DNA of 64,000 bases. Source: Thunnus maccoyii (Eukaryota; Chordata; Actinopteri; Scombriformes; Scombridae). Position numbers and translations under genes: made by a program. This document shows positions 55,051 to 64,000 of this stretch, in pieces; the stretch's first letter is position 1, and each line of letters starts with the position of its first letter. A model generated the notes under the pieces. It was not told where the DNA came from. It saw only the letters and a list, made by a program, of their open reading frames with translations, and did not search any database. The stretch is from the NCBI RefSeq assembly GCF_910596095.1, contig NC_056535.1, positions 23,886,505 to 23,950,504 on the forward strand, written 5' to 3'.

Positions 55051-57480
55051 CTTTTGATTTTTATTGCACATCATTCCTGCTGGGTGTTATTGCTTTGTCA
55101 TTCCTTTACTGCATATTTTGTTGGCATTCTACACCATGCAACTGTAGTTCTGAGTCAATAACATCTGAATCCAACATTTTTCACAAAAATTTTAACATAT
55201 TTGCAGTTGGAATGTAGAAAAAAAAGGCTCAGTATCACTCTACTCCTAAGAAAATGCAACAAGGTCTATATTCACAGAATGAACTGTTGGTATTATGTTG
55301 GCTGGAAGGGTAATGGGTTTGTATCATCAGAAAATAGCTTATTAATGTTCCCTTGGAGGCATTTCATCAGCAAAGCTAGCTGAGGTCCAAAGTTTCTCTT
55401 TAACACAGGATACTCTATAAGACAGAAACTGTGATGAAGCTTCATAGATGAAACACACAAAAACCATGCTCTTTTGGCAAAGCAGAGATTAGCTGTCAAA
55501 ATCATGTGCTACCTTCAAGCATCTTCATGTGTGATGAACCATGTCTCTAGGTTAAATAATAAATGAGTGGTTGTTTACATGGTTGTACTCCAGTGAAGTT
55601 CCTTTTTAACTTTTTTACTGAATTGCATAATTGCAACACATTTCTGCAAGTTATTACACACATCTTACAAATACAGACATTTTCTTACAATAATCACATA
55701 ATTTCATTTCAGAGGAAAAAGTCTACTTTTTCAACGTATGCACTTTGAAATCTATTCAGCCACTTCCCACTTTAATTTATTTTTGTCTTGTGCAGAAGGT
55801 CATATACTCCTCAAAGTTCTGAGTCCTCTTGGCACTCTTTCCAAGGCTGCCTCCACTTTTGATGGAAAAAGATTTGTTTAACACAAGTTTTTTTTATGAA
55901 ATGACAGTCTTCACATTTTCAGTGTCACCTTTCCTCTCTTTTGTCTTTGCCCCACTGGACTAAATTCCCTCCAAAATTGTCACCTCAGCTGAGCAGATCA
56001 CATGACTTTCCTCCATCCAGTTGACAGTGGCAGGCTCACTTAGCCTCAACTAGCCTTCCATCCCCAGCCATGATTCCAACTGAGGCTTTGGGCTCTGGTA
56101 ACAGACTGTTCACTTCCCACTGGATTTGACTGATCCCCATCTACTGGACCGAGGAAACAGAGAAAGCCACACAAGGAGACAGACAGAAACACAGGCACAA
56201 TCACACACACACACATTCACATAAAAAGAACAAGAAAGAAAGATAAAGTCAAGTGAGAAATAGTTAGATTGGATAGGAAGGGGATGTACTGGACTGATTG
56301 ACTGATCGGCTTTCAGTCCACCAGAGAGAAATGTACTCTGCTGATATGAGAAAAGAGACAAAAAGAGAGTGAGACTGAAAGAGATGCTGTGGAGGGAGAA
56401 TAGGACCGATTTGATGTGAAGTGAATGGGGTAGTTTGACTGATCCTCCTCACCCATGGACCAGTAAACGCGATAGGGAGAGAGATATAAATGTAGACAGA
56501 CTGGAAGAGGAAAAAGCAAGAAAAAAAAAGAAAAAAGGTGTATTGTGAGTAACGCGGTAGAATGGAAAGAAAATGTGAACGAAGGACGAACTAAAAATCT
56601 GCAAGAATAAAACTGAGGCTGATACATGAATATTTTCAGGCTCAACTCTATTGTCAAACTTGGCTCAACTTTCATATATTGTCAGTTTCAGCTGTGGTTA
56701 CAATGTGATGATGTAAAGCAGAACATTTCTACAGTACAAATGTAGAATCCTCCATCACTTGACATTTATGGTAACACAATATAAGCTTGTAATCACATTT
56801 TTGTTACACTTTGACAGCTTATATCTGATATTCTTTAAGGTCAGTGTGCTCTCTAAACGAAGCTGCCAACAGTCATTCATTCAAATTCAGATTTCAACAC
56901 AAGCACTTCATCTGTTATGGCAAATCCAAATGCAACTTTAATGTGATTATAACAAACCACTCACTTCAGCCTTCTTAATTTTGAGAGAAATTACAATTTA
57001 CAAAGCAGATGCTGGGTGTCGAGATGCACCAGCTTGCTCAGCATTCTCCAGTGTTAACTACAGGAGGAGACTGATTGTCTTTCTAGAAATATACAATCAT
57101 ACTGCCAGTGAAAACTTTGTTTGCGCTGCGCTGTTATATGCTGCCATTTACTGTAGCAGAAGTGACAAATAATTTACCAAATGTTTGATAGTCCCAAATC
57201 AAAATGACTATTACCCCTTTATGATAATTTGTGATCATGTATGGCAACATACAACACTCAATACATTGAGTTACTGATTTTATTGAGGAACCTCAAATGC
57301 TTGGATGACTAAATAAAAATAATTTCCAAAAACTGGAAAGTGTCACTTCATGTGTTTTTTAAATAATTTTTTGAGTCCGAAAAACGTCTCTCTTTCAATC
57401 TTATGTGCTATACCTAGAAAATGACATGTACTTTATGAGACTCAGTTAGAAGTCAGCTAGAGGCGAAGGGAGGTTTAAAG
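55051..57480. other. Intergenic DNA
   Basis: No recognised gene. A 36-codon open stretch without a start codon lies on the minus strand at about 55777-55890 (see findings). The purine-rich run at about 56150-56590 (GAAAGA, GAGAGA types) explains several Ser/Pro-rich frames on the minus strand, which I do not regard as genes. Confidence 0.5.
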
Positions 57481-58620
57481 GGTTTAGAGCCTGGTAATAT
57501 GTCAGACACACAACCTGTGGTTTTAATTGGTGCTTAATTGCAGCCTGGGCAGTACATTAATAACTTATTACCTTGGCCCTCTCTTGAGATACTAGCCAGG
57601 CAACCTCTCGTGGGGCATGTGTCATCACATCAAAACTTTGATTAAGGCAGTGGGAAAAGCACAGACCCTGATCACATTTTTGTTCGGCTTCCAGGCTGAT
57701 TTAAATGTAAATTCATTTTTATTTCAGCTCCTCCCCAACTTTACAGTGTCATGGTATGGGAGCAGGGAGGCAGTCAAAGGGAAGAAGGCGATTCTGCCCA
57801 GGTAAGCATATTTAGTTTGTGAGCGTTTGAGTCTAAACTAATTTGAATAACTGTGTGAAAGCCAATTTGGTTTAATTGAGCCCTGCTCTTCTGAACACCT
57901 GCAACCAGATTAGTGACTGACATTAAGTTGTTTTGCTGCATTGGGCTTCCAAGTGCTGCTCCTGCCGCCTCATAACTCTGGATTTACCTCCAAATTTTTA
58001 ATACAACACCATATGTGCTTTGCGGAATATGCAATGAGCTTGGCTGGGTGTTTCACAGAGCAGCAGTGAAATATGGCCAAGAAAGGGAAAATAATACCCA
58101 GGCTAATCCATTCTACTCTCCTACGCCTGAGTGCTGTGACAAAGGTGGTTTATTACCATTACCATCAGTGTATGATTATCAATATGTATTAGGGCATCTC
58201 ACCATCGAGCAAAGCCCCAACAGGCCATGACAGGCCTAAAACAAACTATGTTTCTGCTCCATCGAGGGAAAACATTAAGCAAAGATGCACATCCCCCTGG
58301 CACCACCCCAGCAGCTGAATCTGCCAGAGAAGTTGAATGGGTATTTGTGTTAGCATAGACCAGCACACACTCTGTCCTGGCCTCTGTCAGCTTTTTGTAA
58401 GCCTGTGTGGCTGCATGATTTGTGCACCGCTAAAGTCATTGATCCACTCTCGTTCAGAAGAATGGTATTACTGCTAGTGAGCCCTCTATTTTTTACTGCC
58501 TTTAATTAAAATGGTTGTCATTACACCTCTTTATGTCAGAAGGAATGAGACCTGCAATTGACAGGACAGGCAATAGATGACTATTTCACTCTGAACAAGA
58601 AAAGTATCCAACATTTAGGG
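57480..58620. other. Possible conserved noncoding block
   Basis: Compared with its surroundings this stretch is complex in sequence, free of recognisable repeats, and rich in homeodomain-like TTAATTG/TAATTA and TGACAGG-type words (for example near 57527-57542, 57871, 58499 and 58558). Such texture is typical of developmental enhancers, but conservation cannot be seen from one sequence. A splice-site-bounded 74-nt open segment (57728-57801) lies in it. Confidence 0.3.
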
Positions 58621-61600
58621 GGGAATGAGAGAGAGAAGAGGGGGATGAAAGAATAAAGTGACGCAAAATTATGTAGACAAAAACTCTATATGGTTGTTAA
58701 TTCCACCCAATCTAAATCTTTTCCATGTTTGTTTTGATATGTATGTATACTGACAACTGTCAGTGTTGTCTGTGGTAGTAATTAAGTAATTACGTTTCTT
58801 TGCCAATTACACACTAGTAAAGGTAAGTAGTTGCATGACTCATTACATTACTTTATGTTACTCAGCCTTCCAGCAACTTCAAATCAGTCACACCTTAACT
58901 TTACACCTCCTGTATGAGGCACATGTAGAAATAAAAAAGTAGAAATTCTGGTAAACAGGCAGCTAGCCTACAACAGCTAGCTTAGCCCAGGTGAAGCCAC
59001 AACATCACAGTGAAGCTGTGAGGTTCCAGCTCTGAGGTAACTTTTGAATGCAGGCTTGCCAGTCGGTCGCTAAAGCTAGGAAGATAAAATATGGAAATAA
59101 TTTGGAGTTACTTGAAGATGTATTTTTGGCAGAGCTACCCTCCACCTACAGCGCCCACACTCATGCTAACACATCCTAGACAAGATTGATTAGCCCTCCA
59201 TCCAACTCCTGGTAAGGTAGCAAACAAGTTGACCTTCCAAAGAGACAGAAGTTAGTATTTAGTACTTACTGAATTGCTGTCTGTTACAAAATTTGTTACA
59301 TTACGGTTTAATATTGGATATAGCCAACTTGTAAATCAGATTAGAATAATTTTTTAAAAGTCTCAAAGTTGTTGTTTCCTTTTGTGTTTGTGCCTGTATG
59401 CACTCTCAACTGATCAAAATTGTAAAGCATCTGCTAGCTTTGTGACACTTACAGACTTCAAAAGTACACCTAGTAATGTAGTAAGACTGTAGTAGCTCTA
59501 ACTCACTAACTGTAAATTATGTAGGACCTTGTAACAAGCGTACGACTGTGGTCAGTGCCAGGAAGACATCACAAACATTCTAAGTGTAGTTCCCTTGTTG
59601 AACTGACACTCTTACTGTCATTTGTTATTCATCATACTTCTACTTTTATCCTGCTCATTTGTCAGCTTTTACTTATCCATCCCCAGTCTGTGCACCATGC
59701 TGAAGCTTGGTGGCAAAGTTAAGTTTTAGCCACCATGCTCTCTGATGCAATGTTTATGAAACAAGCACTGAGTGGGGCATAAAATACAGGTTGTAGCTTT
59801 GACGAACAGCGTTGCAAATGGACCTCATGATATCAAGTATACTAGTGAAAAGTAATCCGAATCATAAAGGTATATTATCAAAAGTAAAGTCAGACTTTTG
59901 GTCCTACCAAGCATATAAAACACTTGAAATGTCTGGCTTTGTTTCCATTGTTGCCAGGTTTTCTCATCCTACTTTTAGAGGGGCTTTTGCTTTATGTGAA
60001 GCATAACCACTTAGAGAGACAAGAGATCCAGTTATGATTACAACTGTCAGTATTCAGTAAGCCTTACCCTGCTTGACTGCTCCTTTCCCAGCAGGAGACA
60101 CCAGTGTCTTGTTCACACTTTTATGCGTCGCTGGATTCATTGAAATGTTTGTACTGTTGTGTCATCCTCATTCCTTTGGCCTATTATGACAAATACTAGT
60201 TTTAGATAACACAAGATTATAGGTTATCTTTCCCTAATTAAACAAGATATTTATAATTAAAACTATAGTACAAAAGTTAACATTGCATTTGTTAATAATC
60301 CAAAGTGGCAAAGCCGTCACTCCCACCCTCTGTGCATTCAAGTTACTGAAGTGGAAAAAACAATGAATGCCTGCAGTTAAATATCTCTTTAGCTGCTTAT
60401 GAGCACTAGAAACCTCAATGTGTACAGTTTAAACCAACCAATGTGAATATACTGGTGTGCCGATGATTTAAAAACATGCCATGCTGAAAATGATCAACTA
60501 ACTTGATGTGTAAGTATATAATCTTGTAAAAGTAATATTTGTTTGCTGTTTGACTGTGTGGGATGCCATGTTCATTCGGTGTCATGCAAGGCACTGCGAT
60601 CTGAGAAAATATACCGACCTCCTCATGAGAAACACTGATTTAATTTTTCTAGTCTTTAGCTGTGCTTGCTCTTCGACTTTGATACAGCCTTATGCGGTCT
60701 CAGAAAAGAAGATCAGCTTACATTTTTTAAGGCATTTTAAAACTCTCTTGTTTTCTCTGTCTTTTTATTGATTTTATAGCTTATACTCATTTGTACACTT
60801 GTCCAATTGTACACTCTTTGTTTCTACAAATTGCCTTCGCTGTCTCTTTTATTCCTTCTTTCTCTTTTATTTCATCAGTAAAGCATGTTGTGACAACTGT
60901 TTTAACAGAGCCTGACAGACCGGGATATTAAATAAATTTGCACTTAGCATTTTGCCATTTGAGACACATATTGTAATATAGGATGCTGTATCTAACATGC
61001 CATTACCTAAGATAAGCTTTAAAAGTTGGAGAGGATGCAGAGTGGCCACATAAGTGATAACATGAAGTGGAATAAAATTAATTTTGCAAACCTATAATAG
61101 GGAAGACATTAAGTGGAGTTAAGGAGTTGTAGAATGATAAATGGTTGTTTCAATTTGAATACATTTACACAGAGGCAAAGCCTAAAATGGAGCCTAAAAC
61201 GTGTTCAAATACTGTCGTTACTTTCATACATAAGTGGCAAAATGGTGCGACCAATATTTAGAGGCCTAAAGCAGTAAATTATTTCAAGTCTGTTCTAGTG
61301 TGGGACATCATCCCTTGACCTGTACTGTATTTGAAGATCTTGCTATGGTCTCTTTCTTTCTGTTTCCTGGGTAAATTGAACGTAAATGTTCTGCGCTTTG
61401 AGTACTGTGTGAGTTGTGAGAATGAATTTGGACAGCTGTAAAGGCACAGATAGTCACTTGTGCCACGACAGCAAAACTGGATCCAGGAAAGAGGCAATTT
61501 AAAAACCCCCTGTCAGACCTTTTAGTGACAGAACCGCGCCCACACTGACAGAGACCAGGCACTCACCTGATCAACACTGCAATGGCATCTGATAATGCTT

Positions 61601-62100
61601 TGGTGACACTCGGCGCCCATTTCACAGACAGATAACAAGATAATGAATAAATGAATGAATTCTCTGCAAGTCTCCTTTCCAACTTGTTCTCAAGGCAGTT
61701 GTTGCAGAAGTTTTTCCCTCCATTTTTGAGTTTCAATTGGAAGTTCACATGGTCCTTTTCGCTCTGTAACCTTAGAGCTCAGAGAGCCACCTAACTGATG
61801 GTATAAATATGAAAGCCATGAAAAGATCATTTTTATCATTCCCTGAAAACTGTACTTGTTTTGAATGCTTGATTTTCATCCAGCAGTGAGAGAAACTGAG
61901 AGAGAACTGTAGTAGGTGGTACAACAAAAAAGTCAGCAGGGTATTAGATTTTCTGTCCAATTGGCATTGAATATGATGAACTACGTCATGAAAAATCGAT
62001 TTAACATAACAAAAGAAATGTCAAATTAAACATTAACAAGACAGTGCAAACACATCTCAAAATATATTAAATTATTAAATATATCTTTTTATGTGCTCTC
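58621..62100. other. Intergenic DNA
   Basis: AT-rich, no recognised gene or named repeat. A minus-strand open stretch ending at a perfect CAG/GTGAGT donor lies at about 61567-61748 (see findings). Confidence 0.5.
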
Positions 62101-62104
62101 TTTG

Positions 62105-62485
62105 AGCCACAATAGCGGTGTGTCTCTAGGAATGGCAATGTCAGTCTGTTGGTCTGTCATTCAGGTGCTTGTTCTCAATAAGTTTTGGATGGATTGTCAT
62201 ATCATTTAGTACAGACATTAAAGGTCCCCAGAGGTTGACATTTTTGTTATTTTGTGGAATGTATCAACAACTGTAGTATGGTTTGCATGAAATTTGGTAC
62301 AGACATTTATGCCCCCACCAGGATGAATTGTAATGTGACCCCCTGCCTTTTCCTTTGGTGCCATTATCATGTTGTTGTCATTATGAACACTGATAGCATG
62401 CTAATGTTAACAGTTACCTCAAAGCACCGCTGTTCCAAAATACAGCCTCACAGAGCAGCTAGCATGGCTCGCTTAATGGAAATCC
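62105..62485 (+). repeat. Percomorph interspersed repeat copy
   Basis: TTTTGGATGGATTGTCATAT, GCATGAAATTTGGTACAGAC, CACCAGGATGAATTGTAATG, then TCAAAGCACCGCTGTTCCAA and CAGCCTCACAGAGCAGCTAG match a repeat I know as extremely common in percomorph genomes. It helps place the organism. The family name is not certain. Confidence 0.65.
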
Positions 62486-62796
62486 ACATCAAAAGTAAAT
62501 TGCGAGCGGCACATATAAGTGCTGGTGAAGAATCCAGTTACTGCAGTTCAATCCACACTGACCTACTGACTGACCACAACTGACCACACTGACCCTGTTT
62601 GCCTGTCACTGTCCTCAGAACCAGCTGTCCTGTCGGCAGCACAGAAAAAACACCTCAGGTGTGGATTGCATATGTAACTCTACTGTTTGCATTTGTGTGT
62701 AGTAAGTTTTGGGATGTTGCTTGTAAAAGGGTTCAGTTTGTAATGGAAGAATGCCAACAATGCTTGGAGAGATGCTGGTGTTGTTATGCTAATAGA

Positions 62797-63414
62797 CAGT
62801 GATGGATGAAGTACTCAGATACTTTACTTAAGTAAATGTAGAAATACTGTTGTCTAAAAATACCCAGTTACAAGTGCAAGTCCTGAATTGAAAGTGTTAC
62901 TTAAGTAAATAAACAAAAGTATTATCAACAAAATGTACTCATTATGAAGACTGTTATATTATTATAATATATTATTTTGTTTGTTTCTATCACTAACAAA
63001 TAGTGAGAGCATTTTAATGTAATGGTTGATTGGTGTGGAGCCAATTTTACATACAGTATTTTGGGTAGATTCATAGCGATAGTACTGCATCATATTATAT
63101 TATATATAAGTGTACAGCACCTTTCACACAAAGTGCATAACATTTTTTTTTTTTAAGAAAATAAAAGAGCGGCAATTTAAACAACAGTTATAATATTAAA
63201 ATATATTGTTTTATGTAAAATCTTCATCTGAAAAGTAACTAAAGCTGTCATATAAATGTAGTGGAGTGGAAAGTGCAGTATATCCCTCTGAAATTTAGTG
63301 GAGTAGAAGTACAAAGTAGCATCAAATGGAAATACTGAAGTAAAGTACAAGTACCTCAAAGTTATACTTGAGAATACTACTTGAGTAAATATACTTAGTT
63401 ACTTTCCACCACTA
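62797..63414. mobile_element. hAT-type MITE with near-perfect 8-bp target duplication
   Basis: Begins CAGTGATGGATGAAGTACTC and ends with the reverse complement of TAGTGGTGGAAAGTAACTAA, sharing the CAGTGGTGGAAAGTA-type terminus and subterminal TTTACTYAAGTA words. The flanks CTAATAGA (62789-62796) and CTAATAAA (63415-63422) agree at 7 of 8 positions, as expected for an aged hAT duplication. Noncoding; 618 bp. Confidence 0.75.
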
Positions 63415-63422
63415 CTAATAAA

Positions 63423-64000
63423 CCTGCACAGGCTTGATGAGTTTCAAAGAAGTCACCTGTAGTTCTGAAATGCATCTCCTGTTTCATACATATGTAGATA
63501 ATGCTGAATGGGAAAATCAATTAAACAGCTTTGAAAATTAACAAAGGCTAAAGACACTTATAATGCTGAAATTGCGGAGGACTTTCAAGTACAACCTGAA
63601 CAAAATTCAGGTTATGGCCAACCACTGATAAACAAAATCTCAGTTGTGCACCCTTACTTCTTGATCAGACACATCCTTGAAAGGGACATAATACTGGGCT
63701 GTAGTGGTGATTAGTACATTTTGCCTTTGTGCAATACTTTTTCGCAATTATATTTGCTTTCCTAAGGCTATATGCACACATTAATCTGGCTCTTGGCTGA
63801 ATCAATCACACAGTGCGTTTTCAGGAAGAATTAGGGGCAGTGGCATCATCAGAGTAGTAAAAATGACTGAAAATGACTGAAATTACTTCTTTCCGACCTG
63901 GTTGTACTTGAGGTTAATTGTGATGTGCTCAGAAAAAAGAGGACTGGTTTGTTTGAGTCCAGGCGGAGCTGCAGATGAGAGTGAAGTGCTTTGTGTGTCA
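63423..64000. other. Intergenic DNA at the right edge
   Basis: No gene or repeat recognised. Confidence 0.5.

Noticed and set aside
56110..56675. Overlapping Ser/Phe/Leu-rich minus-strand frames
   Set aside because: They lie on the complement of a GAAA/GAGA-rich run; low complexity, no splice structure or homology.

Overview
The window looks like nuclear DNA from a teleost fish, probably a percomorph. The evidence is short GT-AG exons in long AT-rich introns, four recognisable vertebrate genes, and several repeats I know from percomorph genomes: TTAA-flanked MITEs, hAT elements and 5'-truncated LINE tails. Nothing suggests a prokaryote, plasmid or virus. All gene models were assembled by hand from splice sites, reading phase and remembered family sequences. 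No search or alignment was run.

Layout, left to right. (1) 1-11258, minus strand: the 5' end of a NECAB3-like EF-hand gene. Only coding exon 1 (11121-11258, with a polyQ tract) and a 25-nt exon 2 (4950-4974) are inside; the rest lies beyond base 1. (2) 12608-18532, plus strand: RBCK1 (HOIL-1), 12 coding exons, 525 aa, complete, divergent from NECAB3. (3) 22924-27517, minus strand: TBC1D20, 8 coding exons, 395 aa, complete, convergent with RBCK1. (4) 31279-52340, plus strand: ZNFX1, 18 coding exons, 1989 aa, complete, divergent from TBC1D20. (5) 52341-64000: no recognised gene. It holds a relic copy of the last ZNFX1 codons, a dead LINE fragment, a hAT-type MITE, other repeats and a possible conserved noncoding block.

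How the genes relate. RBCK1 belongs to the LUBAC linear-ubiquitin ligase (NF-kB and cell-death control). ZNFX1 is an interferon-induced RNA helicase that senses viral RNA. Both have good interferon-response elements just upstream in this sequence. TBC1D20 is an ER Rab GAP and NECAB3 a Ca2+-binding adaptor, so the cluster looks like conserved linkage rather than one pathway. The human orthologues of all four lie on chromosome 20.

The most striking structure is in ZNFX1 intron 13. A 5.1-kb hAT transposon with a perfect 8-bp target duplication carries a second hAT with its own perfect 8-bp duplication, inserted into the first one's transposase remnant, and also a TTAA-flanked MITE. No undescribed defence system or new gene family was found. 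The points most worth checking are the paired interferon elements, the RGG-rich N-terminus of ZNFX1, the relic of its terminal exon, and the nested transposons.
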